The notes: generated by a model not told the origin, from the sequence alone. A DNA stretch of 64,000 nucleotides from Bacillus sp. ISL-41 (GCF_018613235.1 NZ_JAGGQP010000029.1:227335-291334); one strand, 5' to 3'; positions 37,682-46,753 are shown, numbered from the stretch's first letter. Made by a program: numbers and translations.

Positions 37682-38911
37682 TTAACATTCTTTTTCGATC
37701 CAGCCGCCGAAATGCATGGTGATCAATGCTAATTCATCGTCCGGAATTTCATCTCCAATCACGTCCTCTAGATGGGAAATAACTTTCTTAGTTTTCTCAA
37801 ACAAATCGGCATAGTTAACCATGATCATGCCGGAAAGCGGATTATCATGCATTTGCCCATGGACAATGCGATAGTAGGCTGATTTTATATGGAAGAATAA
37901 ACTTTGTTCCAGCGCGTCGCGTGTTTTAAACATTACACCAGCTTCCTTTTGGAACTGATCGACCATTTCGAGGATGACACTCTTGAGGATGTCCATGTCC
38001 TCTTCACTGCTGTTGGCGAGCGGGTGCTGATTCTTGGCGGCCATCAGGCAAATGGTGATATAGCATAGCTCATCATCTGGAATGTCGACGCCGAACGTTT
38101 CTTTCACCTTTTCACCTATAAAGCTTGATGCGTGGAATTCTGGCGTGGGCTTGACCACAACCTTTTCAACAGGGTCGAGAGAGATGACTTTCCCTTGCTT
38201 ATATCTTGATAGTAAAAGCATTAATTGTATGCTTAATAATTCGATTACATCTTCAGGATAGCGGACATTAAGGTATTTTTGTGAATCTAATATGATTTGG
38301 TGGATTTTCAAGGCATGCGGCGGTGCGACCAGGTCACTGCGCCACTCTCGGGTTGAATGTGTGTTTTGGATGATCCAGTGTGTTTCTCTGTGAGGGTGTA
38401 ATTTTGATAAAAAGTGGATTAGGACCTTGCGTTTGTTTTGTTCATCTCCTGAAATGGAGTATCCTTCTTGTCTGCTGAAAACCAATTTCAGCCTGAAGGG
38501 CAAAAGAATTTCAGCAAGCAGTTTCAGGTCGCGTTGGATGGTACTCTTGCTCAATGAGAATTTTTCGGTGAGGTCATTTGGGAATATGGTTTGCTCCCTG
38601 GTCAGCAGAAGAACTCCGATCCAGGCCACCCTCTCACCGCGGGAATTTTTGTATTGTCTGTCGAGCTTAAGCTCCCCAAGCCTCTCTTTAATAAGAGCCT
38701 TGCCAGCATGCTCAAAGTAAAAGCCGGCGAAAGGATGATATTGGACAGCAGCTAGTTGATGGTCTTCCAGCCATAGATTGATATTTTCGACATCACTGAA
38801 GATAGTCCTGCTCGAAACCCCCATCTTCTGCGCCAACTCCTTCGCAGAAACATACGAATGGGAATCAACAAGCCTTATTAAGATCCCAACACTCCGCGCA
38901 TTCAGAACCAT
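37682..38911 (-). CDS. PRD-containing transcriptional regulator (BglG/MtlR-like), without EIIB/EIIA domains
   Basis: About 409 aa: an N-terminal HTH (SYVSAKELAQKMGVSSRTIFSDVENIN), a second HTH (TEKFSLSKSTIQRDLKLLAEIL), then two PRD modules (about 190-290 and 300-405) with conserved-type histidines in ALKIHQIILD and LALITMHFGGWIE. DNA-binding PTS regulators of this type usually continue with EIIB and EIIA domains to about 650-690 aa; here translation stops right after PRD2. The start is uncertain: ATG 38911 has GGATGGGGG upstream, and in-frame ATGs exist at 38926 and 38971. No PTS genes are nearby. Confidence 0.82.
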   Translation of the reverse strand: MVLNARSVGILIRLVDSHSYVSAKELAQKMGVSSRTIFSDVENINLWLEDHQLAAVQYHPFAGFYFEHAGKALIKERLGELKLDRQYKNSRGERVAWIGVLLLTREQTIFPNDLTEKFSLSKSTIQRDLKLLAEILLPFRLKLVFSRQEGYSISGDEQNKRKVLIHFLSKLHPHRETHWIIQNTHSTREWRSDLVAPPHALKIHQIILDSQKYLNVRYPEDVIELLSIQLMLLLSRYKQGKVISLDPVEKVVVKPTPEFHASSFIGEKVKETFGVDIPDDELCYITICLMAAKNQHPLANSSEEDMDILKSVILEMVDQFQKEAGVMFKTRDALEQSLFFHIKSAYYRIVHGQMHDNPLSGMIMVNYADLFEKTKKVISHLEDVIGDEIPDDELALITMHFGGWIEKEC

Positions 38912-39024
38912 CCTAAGAACCCCCATCCTCGTAAACTGCGAAAACAGCCAGCCGAACATTCCATCTACCATCTATTATACTGCCAGCAAAAAGGAAAATC
39001 ATTAAGAATAGAAAGTAGAAGATC

Positions 39025-39079
39025 CTTTACCACACCACCGCGCCGGGGGTCAGACCCCCGGCGCGGTGATGTGGTAAAG
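39025..39079. repeat. REP-like palindrome 4, downstream of RAYT
   Basis: 27-base arms from CTTTACCACACCACCGCGCC, with one mismatch, around GGGGGTC-A-GACCCCC. It lies 13 bases beyond the stop of the RAYT gene at 39092. Confidence 0.92.
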
Positions 39080-39091
39080 CGTATGGACTTT

Positions 39092-39658
39092 TTATCTTAA
39101 GACTCCATGGTTTTGTTTTAAAGCTACTTCATGGTCTATAACTTTTTTATAGTGTTCTTTTGGCGGATCCGGGAAATAGGATAGGATTCGATTAGTGGTG
39201 ATGTGCGGGTTTTTCTTCTTAGAAATGTAAGCCTGGTAACTGCTCCATTTGTATTCAGCAGGATTCTGGACAATATTCCCTTCCAATGGGTTGAGGTGAA
39301 TGTATCGGCTGGCGTTCAGAAAGTATTCATCAGAGTCAATCAACTCAGCTTTATAACGGCCTTGAAAGACATGTCCGACCAAATCGTGACGTTTATTAAA
39401 GTAGATTCCGTATCGGGAGTTAAGCATTTTCATAATCTCTTGCGGGTGATGGTTGATGGTTTCCAACAGAAGATGATAGTGGTTGGTCATGAGGCAATAG
39501 GCGTGAAGGGTGAATGGGTGGTGTATGCGGGTTTCCTCTAATAGATCCATAAATTTGACGCGATCCTTATCATCACTGAAGATAGGCATTTTCCTATTCC
39601 CCCGGTCTGTGACGTGATAGACGGCCCCCGGATACCATATGCGCGGTTTACGGGACAT
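39092..39658 (-). CDS. REP-associated tyrosine transposase (RAYT, TnpA_REP/Y1 family)
   Basis: A 188-aa single-strand DNA transposase-like protein related to IS200/IS605 TnpA. Its opening PRIWYPGAVYHVTDRGNRK is the RAYT hallmark. The HUH metal motif is H60-Y61-H62 in LMTNHYHLLLE, and the downstream GHVFQGRYKAELIDSDEYF and RYIHLNPLEG segments are conserved in the family. RAYTs recognise REP palindromes; here palindromes lie just past the 3' end (39025-39079) and about 190 bases upstream (39851-39960). No terminal IS ends or second orf are seen, so it is a domesticated-type single copy. Intact reading frame. Confidence 0.9.
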   Translation of the reverse strand: MSRKPRIWYPGAVYHVTDRGNRKMPIFSDDKDRVKFMDLLEETRIHHPFTLHAYCLMTNHYHLLLETINHHPQEIMKMLNSRYGIYFNKRHDLVGHVFQGRYKAELIDSDEYFLNASRYIHLNPLEGNIVQNPAEYKWSSYQAYISKKKNPHITTNRILSYFPDPPKEHYKKVIDHEVALKQNHGVLR

Positions 39659-39850
39659 TGTGACAGCTCCTTTATATAATATTTTTCCTTTCTAATATAC
39701 TTGAATCTCGTTGGACTGCCACCTCCTTAGTCTATTGTTAAAATTATATCATCATAATGATATCAAAGAATAGGAATTTAATAAAAAACCCCTTTTTAGA
39801 GGGGGGCAAAGCACAGTTTATTAAGAGTAACACTTCAACCCTTTAATACA

Positions 39851-39960
39851 GTGGGGGGTCTGACCCCCACTGCTTCACTGCGTTACTGTCCTGGGGGTCT
39901 GACCCCCACTGCTTCACTGCGTTACTGTCCTGGGGGTCTGACCCCATTGGACCCCATTGA
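39851..39960. repeat. REP-like palindromes 5: triple tandem with 39-bp period
   Basis: Three GGGGGTCTGACCCC(C) cores at 39854, 39893 and 39932, spaced exactly 39 bases, joined by near-identical spacers (ACTGCTTCACTGCGTTACTG). A truncated ACCCCATTGG repeat follows. It lies between the RAYT and tagA-like genes. An ORF across it is only the translated repeat. Confidence 0.92.
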
Positions 39961-39972
39961 CTCTCCTTGCAT

Positions 39973-40743
39973 TTATTGTGTGTCCCTTGTATGGATTTCT
40001 GGGATTTTTGTTGTTTTGAATGTTTTGGTTAGTTTGGCGGATAGTATAGTTGTGCAATAGGTGATGAGCGATTTGATTTTTTTGTGTTTCTGAGGATGTT
40101 TGCTTATTCTATAGGCCCATTCCATGTGAAGATCGCGCATAAGCCTCGGTGCTCTTTGAACTTCCCCAGAAAGGACATCGAAACTTCCTCCAACTCCCAT
40201 AAATATGCCATGCTCAAATTGATCAATATTATTATAGATCCATTGTTCTTGAAGAGGCGATCCTAATGCTACAAAAACACAGTCAGGCTGAGCTTTTTGA
40301 ATGTTTCTTACTACCATCCGATTGTCCTCGAAGTAACCATGCTGATAACCAACGATGATGACATTTGGAAAACGCTGTTCAATTTTCCTTTTAGTATGCC
40401 TAAGGGTGTCTTCCTTTGCTCCTAAAAGGAAAATAGTTACTTTTTGTTCGTCTGCATTTTCAAATATATCCTGCATTAATTCTATACCTGGATAATGAAG
40501 AGGAGCAGATCTTCCCAAAAGCTTCTCCGCCCAAATAATCCCGATTCCATCAGCAATCATTTCACTGGCGAAATTTAAAACATTCCCAAAATTACTATCC
40601 GCAATTGAATTGCTGATAGTTTCAGGGTTTGCGGTTATAATAAATTTCTTCTTTTTTCCTCTGATGCTACTATAAATTTCCTTTAACAACCTATCTCTTG
40701 TTCCTTTATAAAATTGATATCTATTCAAATCTCCTATATACAT
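39973..40743 (-). CDS. WecG/TagA/CpsF-family glycosyltransferase
   Basis: A 256-aa glycosyltransferase (GT26). It shows FIITANPETISNS, MIADGIGIIWAEKLLG, IFLLGAKEDTLRHTKRKIEQRFP, PDCVFVALGSPLQEQWI and GVGGSFDVLSGEVQRAP, all typical of TagA, the N-acetylmannosaminyltransferase that adds the second sugar of the teichoic-acid linkage unit. Divergent GT2 and LtaS-like genes suggest a secondary wall polymer locus. The TagO homologue at the left edge would act one step before it. Confidence 0.9.
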   Translation of the reverse strand: MYIGDLNRYQFYKGTRDRLLKEIYSSIRGKKKKFIITANPETISNSIADSNFGNVLNFASEMIADGIGIIWAEKLLGRSAPLHYPGIELMQDIFENADEQKVTIFLLGAKEDTLRHTKRKIEQRFPNVIIVGYQHGYFEDNRMVVRNIQKAQPDCVFVALGSPLQEQWIYNNIDQFEHGIFMGVGGSFDVLSGEVQRAPRLMRDLHMEWAYRISKHPQKHKKIKSLITYCTTILSAKLTKTFKTTKIPEIHTRDTQ

Positions 40744-40965
40744 TTAATATTTCACTCCAGCAAATTCCACATTAATTATAATGATATTAAACCTGACATT
40801 AAGTATATAGGATTAATTCCTTCCATTAATCCTATATATTGTCTTAGTGCATAAATACTGGTTCTTTTGACACTATTAGTATATTGAAATAATAAATAAC
40901 CACGCGTAACATGGAAATTGTGTCTTTTTTCGGAGCTAATAAACATTATGGGGGAATATAGAGGA

Positions 40966-42207
40966 ATGCTGGTTTTAAATATATTTGGAGTGTTATTACA
41001 ATTTTTCATTATTTTCTTTACTGCTTATCAAGCAACGATCAGTATAAGCGGGCTTTTAAAAAGAGCAAAAAAATCTGATGCAAAGCTATCTGAACAAAAT
41101 CGTTTTGCTGTTCTGGTTTGTGCACACAATGAAGAGGCTGTCATAGGCCAGTCTGCTAAAAACCTTCAACAGCTTAAATATCCAAAAAGTCATTATGATG
41201 TATATGTTATTGCAGATAACTGCACAGACAGTACCGCCACTGTTGCCCGGGAAAATGGTGCCATTGCCATGGAACGGCATGACACTGATTTAAAGGGTAA
41301 AGGTTATGCTCTGGAGTGGATGTTCGGAAAGCTGTGGTCCATGGAGGAGAAGGGTCTTGTTTATGATGCGGTTGTAGTCTTGGACGCTGATAATTTGGTT
41401 TCATCCAACTTCTTGAATGTGATGAATGAAAAGTTAGCTAACGGACATGAAGTCTGCCAGGCATACTTAGGCGTTAAAAACCCAAAGGATACATGGGTAA
41501 CCAAAAGTTATGCCTACGCTTATTGGACCACTAACCGGATGTATCAACTGTCGAGGGAGAAAATCGGCTTATCCGCACAGTTAGGCGGTACAGGCATGAT
41601 GCTTTCAACAAAGGTACTAAAAGAGATTGGCTGGGATACAAACTCATTGACGGAAGACCTAGAATTTACAGCGAAATATATATTAAAGACTGGCAAGACT
41701 GTTGGCTGGGCTCATGATGCTAAAATTTTTGATGAAAAACCGCTAGAATTGGCTGCCTCAATGAAACAAAGAGTAAGATGGATGATTGGTCATGTCAATT
41801 GCTTAATTAAGTACCTCATTCCTCTTATAAAAAGCGCAATAAAAAAAGAATCACTTGTCCATTTTGATATGGCAGTTTATTTAGTTCAGCCTGCAAGGAC
41901 GGTTCTGGCATTATCACAAGTTATGTTTATCATTCTTTCACTCGTCGGCCTTGATTATTTTTACGTCCTGAACCACTGGGTTTGGTTATCCATCGTCATA
42001 ATCAGCTATGTTATTCTGCCTACAATTTCTATTATTTTAGAGGAGAAAAGCAAGTCCATTTTGTGGTTGGTAATATCCTATCTATTCAGCCTTTCTTGGA
42101 TTCCAATTATCCTATGGGCTTTTATAAAAAGAAAAGAAACTTCATGGTCACATACTAAGCATACGAGGACTTTATCAGATGAAGAATTAAATTCATTTGA
42201 AATATAG
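40966..42207 (+). CDS. Membrane glycosyltransferase family 2
   Basis: About 413 aa. An N-terminal membrane segment is followed by a GT-A domain with FAVLVCAHNEEAVIGQS, VYVIADNCTDSTA, AVVVLDADNLV (DxD), the acceptor-site LTEDLEFTAK and the Q/RxxRW motif QRVRWMIGH, then four C-terminal spans. This is the processive chitin/hyaluronan/cellulose-synthase-like layout. Start ATG 40966 has GGGGGAA about 10 bases upstream; in-frame ATGs at 40918 and 40948 are weaker. It is followed after 11 bases by the LtaS-like gene, suggesting joint polymer synthesis. Confidence 0.88.
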   Translation: MLVLNIFGVLLQFFIIFFTAYQATISISGLLKRAKKSDAKLSEQNRFAVLVCAHNEEAVIGQSAKNLQQLKYPKSHYDVYVIADNCTDSTATVARENGAIAMERHDTDLKGKGYALEWMFGKLWSMEEKGLVYDAVVVLDADNLVSSNFLNVMNEKLANGHEVCQAYLGVKNPKDTWVTKSYAYAYWTTNRMYQLSREKIGLSAQLGGTGMMLSTKVLKEIGWDTNSLTEDLEFTAKYILKTGKTVGWAHDAKIFDEKPLELAASMKQRVRWMIGHVNCLIKYLIPLIKSAIKKESLVHFDMAVYLVQPARTVLALSQVMFIILSLVGLDYFYVLNHWVWLSIVIISYVILPTISIILEEKSKSILWLVISYLFSLSWIPIILWAFIKRKETSWSHTKHTRTLSDEELNSFEI

Positions 42208-42218
42208 GAGGGAGAACT

Positions 42219-44018
42219 ATGTATCTTTATATATTTACCCTGCTTTTATTTCTTAAAACATACATTTTAAGAACGTTTTTATTTAATGATTTCTCAATAG
42301 AAACAACAATATTAATCGAGCTTAGCTCATTGTTGGTTTTTCTTTTATTAATAGAAGTATTGGCTGGCAAGCGAAGCAAAGTAATCGCATATTTACTATT
42401 TGATATACTTTTTACTACTATGCTAATCGGTATTGCGGGTTATAAAAATATCTTTGGAGTCGTACCCACGTATCATGTATTATTCCAATTAAATCAATTA
42501 GACACTGTCAAAGACAGTACAAAATCTGTATTTAATCCGATACTACTTTTATTTTATCTTGATATTATCATCATTTTTTCGTTGCTTTTCTTTAAAAGGC
42601 TGCCTTTTAACAGCAAACGAAAGTCGTTTAAGAAGCTGCTTGTTACCCTTGTTGTTGTGCTATCCATTTCAACTATAAATATTTATAGGTCTTATCAAAC
42701 AGATATCGCAGACCCTATGCTTAGCTTCCAACAGAATGGCTTGGTTAATAATCAGGTTCTAGCATCGTTTGACAGCCGCACAGTAAAGGCCTTTGATGAC
42801 TTAGACCAACAAGAATTAAAAGCAAAAATCAGGGACCTTAAAGGATTGGGGAATGAAAGTAACCAAAACTATTTCGGGGCTGCCAAAGGTAAAAACTTGA
42901 TTATGATTCAGGTGGAATCACTGCAGCAATTTCCCATCAACATGAAAATAGGCGATCAAGAGATTACACCCAATATAAACTCCCTAATCAAAAACAGCTT
43001 TAATTTCACGAATATCTTTACTCAAATAGGTGCAGGCAATACATCTGATTCGGAATTTATTTTTAATACATCTTTGTATCCTAACGCGAACCAGCCTTCA
43101 TCATCAGCATATGAAGGAATTGACTTACCTGGGCTCCCTAAGCTGCTAAAGCAGGAGGGATATAAGACACTGACCTTCCACGCGAACAACCTGGAGTTTT
43201 GGAATCGGGATGAATTATATCCTTCATTAGGAATTGAGGAGATATATGATTCTGCTTTTTTCAATTCAAATGATAATATTGGCATAGGTGCCTCAGATGA
43301 AGTACTTTTCAATAAATCCATGGATGTGTTAAATGCACAGAAGAATCCCTTCTATGCACAATTAATCACATTAACAAGCCACCATCCATTTAAGTTGCCG
43401 GAGAATAAAGTAATGCTAGAAGTTCCTAAACAGTTTGACCAAGGGATTGCAGGTGATTACCTTCGGTCCGTTCACTATACGGATAAAGCAATTGGGGAGT
43501 TTATTGAAGAACTAAAAGCGAATGGTTTATACGAAAATAGTATGATTGTCATTTTTGGTGATCATTTCGCTCCATTTTCACAGGAAGACTTCGGGGTTAT
43601 CGAAGAACTAACAGGCCGCCCATATCAATTCATTGATAAATTCAATATTCCTTTTATCATCCATGCTCCAGGAGTTACGGATGGCGGAAAAACATTTGAT
43701 CAAATAGGCGGACAGGTTGACTTCATGCCTACCGTAGCGAATATGCTGGGAATACCCCTAGATGATTTTGTCTATTTCGGCCAGGATTTAATTAATCAAA
43801 ATAATAGAAATCTAGTAGGATTGACATACTACATGCCAAAAGGCACTTTTATAAATGATGATGCACTGGTCGTTCCTCAAACGGGTTATGAAGATGCAAC
43901 AATATATGACATCAAAACTGAACAACCTATAGTGCAAAAGGACCTCCGTCAAGATTATACAAATATTCGCCAGCTGATGAAGCTGTCACAATGGTATGTC
44001 GAGAATAAACTAAAATAA
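42219..44018 (+). CDS. LTA synthase-family (sulfatase-fold) phosphotransferase
   Basis: A 599-aa membrane enzyme with five N-terminal spans and an extracellular sulfatase-type domain. Catalytic Thr275 lies in GAGNTSDSEF. Metal ligands are in MIQVESLQQFP and FGDHFAPFS, and TLTSHHPFKLPENK carries the family histidines. Such enzymes polymerise glycerol-phosphate from phosphatidylglycerol or act as primases. The GT2 partner makes a modified or alternative polymer plausible. AGGAGGGAG lies upstream. Confidence 0.92.
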   Translation: MYLYIFTLLLFLKTYILRTFLFNDFSIETTILIELSSLLVFLLLIEVLAGKRSKVIAYLLFDILFTTMLIGIAGYKNIFGVVPTYHVLFQLNQLDTVKDSTKSVFNPILLLFYLDIIIIFSLLFFKRLPFNSKRKSFKKLLVTLVVVLSISTINIYRSYQTDIADPMLSFQQNGLVNNQVLASFDSRTVKAFDDLDQQELKAKIRDLKGLGNESNQNYFGAAKGKNLIMIQVESLQQFPINMKIGDQEITPNINSLIKNSFNFTNIFTQIGAGNTSDSEFIFNTSLYPNANQPSSSAYEGIDLPGLPKLLKQEGYKTLTFHANNLEFWNRDELYPSLGIEEIYDSAFFNSNDNIGIGASDEVLFNKSMDVLNAQKNPFYAQLITLTSHHPFKLPENKVMLEVPKQFDQGIAGDYLRSVHYTDKAIGEFIEELKANGLYENSMIVIFGDHFAPFSQEDFGVIEELTGRPYQFIDKFNIPFIIHAPGVTDGGKTFDQIGGQVDFMPTVANMLGIPLDDFVYFGQDLINQNNRNLVGLTYYMPKGTFINDDALVVPQTGYEDATIYDIKTEQPIVQKDLRQDYTNIRQLMKLSQWYVENKLK

Positions 44019-44021
44019 TTG

Positions 44022-44057
44022 AAGAACCCCATTGACATTGTCAGTGGGGTTTTCTCA
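44022..44057 (+). terminator. Terminator after the LtaS-like gene
   Basis: GAAGAACCCCATTGACA / TGTCAGTGGGGTTTTCTC hairpin between convergent genes. It may also serve the minus-strand gene at 44060. Confidence 0.85.
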
Positions 44058-44059
44058 GG

Positions 44060-45202
44060 CTAATGCCTGCTTTGCATTAAAACTTGCTGATTCATTCTTA
44101 AAAACCAACCAGCTTCATTGTTATACCAAGGATACTTTCTTCCACTTTCAATAAAGTCAGAGTGAATTTTCTTATTAAATATACTAACTCTTGCAGTATC
44201 ATTCATAAGTGAGGCTGCATAACCCACAACCACCCACGGGAAAGGATCTGTATCTCCGAGGTTATACCAGCGATTATGAGTAAAGTTAAATTTATCATAA
44301 ATACGGTTGCTTAGCACTCCAGTAGACGAAATGACATCAAATACGATTGGGAACAATTGTGATGTACTGTCTGGATACCACTTTTCCCAGTTCGCTTCCT
44401 TTTTAGCAGAAGGTGTAATGGCATAATAAAATTCATTTCCATTCCTCATATTTTTTATAATTGCCATCCTGGTGTTTTCAGCCTGAGCCTCATACCAATT
44501 TCCACTGTCTTCATCTAAAAAAACACGGTGATATAAAAAGGCCATATCTATTAGTCCTTTATAAACCTCACTGTTATCCATTAAGTACTTAACCTTATAG
44601 TTCGGTTTTGCCCATGTCAGGTTATCCTGATCCATCAGCTTGATCATTACCCCGCCAATAATATCGATTTCATATTTATGCTCTTTTAAAAAAGTTAAAT
44701 CCCCTCCTGACTCAGCAAATGCCCTTGCCAAGCTAATAAAGGTCGCCGCATAGGAATCAGCCGAATCATAATCTTTCATTGAGATTTCGTTAAGAGAATC
44801 CTTTAATTGATAATCATAAATGGTCCCATAATATCCCCATCGATCTGGCATATTCAGGTGTTCAAAATACCACTTCATGTATTTTTGAACAGGTTCAATG
44901 TGTTTTGGACTGCTTTGTAACAGAGCAGTTGCAGTAAGATTTGCGAAATAAGGATTTATTTTCTCCTGAGACCGGTGCGGACTCATCACTATTGACCCGT
45001 TATCCCGCTGCAGTGAAAGAATCCACCTGCTCTCATCCTCTATGTATGCCTGTATTAATTTTTCATTATTGTCCATCCTGGTATTTTTCACTTCTGCTGA
45101 CACATTATTCCCCACAGGTATAATTAATTGCATCGATAAATAAATACAAATAGATGTAAGAAAAGATGCTTTTATGCAAAATATTTTCGGCATGGCATAC
45201 AT
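44060..45202 (-). CDS. Secreted protein with glycosidase-like alpha/alpha-barrel features, function unknown
   Basis: A 380-aa protein with a signal peptide (KIFCIKASFLTSICIYLSMQLIIPVG, then NNVSAEVKN). The mature part is rich in aromatic helices (ESRWILSLQRDNGSIVMS, NPYFANLTATALLQ, YDSADSYAATFISLARAFA, RWYNLGDTDPFPWVVVGYAASLM), reminiscent of six-hairpin (alpha/alpha)6 glycosidases or polysaccharide lyases. No catalytic pair can be assigned with confidence. It is convergent with the GT2/LtaS pair, so it may trim or modify that polymer. Confidence 0.72.
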   Translation of the reverse strand: MYAMPKIFCIKASFLTSICIYLSMQLIIPVGNNVSAEVKNTRMDNNEKLIQAYIEDESRWILSLQRDNGSIVMSPHRSQEKINPYFANLTATALLQSSPKHIEPVQKYMKWYFEHLNMPDRWGYYGTIYDYQLKDSLNEISMKDYDSADSYAATFISLARAFAESGGDLTFLKEHKYEIDIIGGVMIKLMDQDNLTWAKPNYKVKYLMDNSEVYKGLIDMAFLYHRVFLDEDSGNWYEAQAENTRMAIIKNMRNGNEFYYAITPSAKKEANWEKWYPDSTSQLFPIVFDVISSTGVLSNRIYDKFNFTHNRWYNLGDTDPFPWVVVGYAASLMNDTARVSIFNKKIHSDFIESGRKYPWYNNEAGWFLRMNQQVLMQSRH

Positions 45203-45968
45203 GTCTCCTCTAATAATATATTACAATACTACCATAATTAATTATTTATGGGTAAATATTCCCTCAATATATCTGCAAAGTTTTATAATGGTTAAGTTAA
45301 CATATTCATAGAGAAACTCGAATGAACATTTCCCAATAAATTGCGCAATTAACATCTGTTTTTATGAATTCTACCAGTAAAATATGTCCCAAACGACTCC
45401 GACTCTCAATGAATTGCGCTCCTTCACGGAAGAAATGACTTTTATTCGATAGTTTAATCATTTATTCCAATGGGCACTGATGATGCTTTAAACTTCCGTG
45501 AAACCGAAGGTGGTAACTACTGATAGAAAGCCAGCTATGGTGTGAATTAAACATTTTTCTTGAATGGATATAGAGGTTTTTTACTGTGAATGAAAAGGCC
45601 TTGGTGGGGTTTGAATATGGATACATGGCATTACCTATCGTGGAAATGGTACGAGGCAGCGGCTAACGACGCTCAAAAGCAAGACGATACTGCCAAAAGG
45701 AAACGACTTGATTTTAAAATTACTATAGAATGCAGACTGATAGTTAATGGCAGTGGCAAAAATAAGATCACTATTAGAGTTCGACCACATAAAGCGTTTG
45801 GTATTATAATGAAGTAATAGAATTTTATAGAAAAAAATATGGGTAATTTATCACAGATTAACGTAAAATGTCGCTTTTTGTAATATAAACGTAATTTTCC
45901 TGTTATTGGTCTGTAACCCCTTTCGATATATACTATGTTTAACATCTAGCAAACGGGGGTAAACAACT
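45203..45968. other. 766-base gap without a supported gene; contains a long-range inverted repeat
   Basis: TTCACGGAAG (45423-45432) and CTTCCGTGAA (45493-45502) are exact complements enclosing 60 bases, next to GGTGGTAACTAC and GCCAGCTATGG. A 75-codon ORF at 45590-45817 has no ribosome site, and I do not call it. The segment may hold a structured RNA or be decayed sequence. The end of the gap is the leader of the NlpC/P60 gene. Confidence 0.35.
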
Positions 45969-46640
45969 TTGTTTAAGAGAATTATAGCTTCTACGATGCT
46001 CATCTCACTACTTGCCACTGCCACTCCGTCCATGGATCAAGCTTCAGCTGCTGGAACAGCCTATCATGTAAATGTAAGTTCCGGCTATCTAAATGTAAGG
46101 AATCAACCATCACTCTCTGGTAAGGTTTATACTCAATTAGCAAAAGGTTACAATGTAACAGTAACGAGCCAGGGTAATGGATGGGCACGAATTATTTTCA
46201 ATGGAAAAATCGGATATGTAAGTTCAAAATATATCGCTGCTGGAAGCACTGTAACAAAAGCTTCTACAGTAAGCACTGATTATAAATCAAAAGCAATTTC
46301 AATCGCTAAAAGCCAAATGGGTGTCAAATATGTTTGGGGAGGAACAACTTCTAGCGGTTTTGACTGTTCTGGCCTGGTAACTTACGCATTCAAAAATGCT
46401 GGATACAACAAACTGCCACGTACTGCCGGAGAAATGTATAATGTAGGTACTAAAGTAACCTCATACAAGCCTGGAGATCTATTATTCTACGCAACTAGCG
46501 GCGGAAAGAAAGTCACACACGTTGCGATTTACATCGGCAATGGCCAGATGATCCACGCTGCAACATCTAAAGGCGTATCAATCGCCAGTATCAATAACTC
46601 ATACTGGAAGCCAAGATTCATCGGCGCTAAAAGACTATAA
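45969..46640 (+). CDS. Secreted SH3b-NlpC/P60 peptidoglycan endopeptidase
   Basis: A 223-aa cell-wall hydrolase. It has a signal peptide to about residue 28 (PSMDQASAAG), one bacterial SH3 domain (GYLNVRNQPSLSGKVY ... GKIGYVSSKYI, about 33-92) and a C-terminal NlpC/P60 domain with catalytic Cys in FDCSGLVTYAF, His in KVTHVAIYIGNG and a third polar residue in MIHAATSKGV. It probably cleaves D-Glu-DAP bonds. The start codon is TTG 45969 with GGGGGT upstream. It has its own terminator. Confidence 0.92.
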   Translation: MFKRIIASTMLISLLATATPSMDQASAAGTAYHVNVSSGYLNVRNQPSLSGKVYTQLAKGYNVTVTSQGNGWARIIFNGKIGYVSSKYIAAGSTVTKASTVSTDYKSKAISIAKSQMGVKYVWGGTTSSGFDCSGLVTYAFKNAGYNKLPRTAGEMYNVGTKVTSYKPGDLLFYATSGGKKVTHVAIYIGNGQMIHAATSKGVSIASINNSYWKPRFIGAKRL

Positions 46641-46645
46641 TTAAT

Positions 46646-46672
46646 GAAAGGTGGCTGATTAGCCACCTTTTT
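46646..46672 (+). terminator. Terminator of the NlpC/P60 gene
   Basis: AAGGTGGCT-GATT-AGCCACCTTTTTT, six bases after the stop. Confidence 0.9.
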
Positions 46673-46753
46673 TGTATTGTATTTTTTCATTACAATTATT
46701 TTAGAAGGCTTCCCCCATTTTACTGCAGAAAGATAAAAGGTGGTGCCTAATTA

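Noticed and set aside
39851..39960. Possible CRISPR array (regular 39-base spacing)
   Set aside because: Spacers are near-identical rather than unique, repeats are GC palindromes of the dispersed family, and no cas genes are near.
39851..40060. 70-codon ORF across the palindromes
   Set aside because: It is the translated 39-bp repeat (GGLTPTASLRYCP units) running antisense into the tagA-like gene; no ribosome site.
45440..45580. T-box-like GGTGGTAAC stretch
   Set aside because: It lacks the full AGGGTGGNACCGCG sequence, specifier loop features, a following terminator, and an aminoacyl-tRNA-synthetase or amino-acid gene downstream.
45590..45817. 75-codon plus-strand ORF before the NlpC/P60 gene
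   Set aside because: No ribosome site before any in-frame start, unusual composition and no recognisable motif; left as an unexplained gap.
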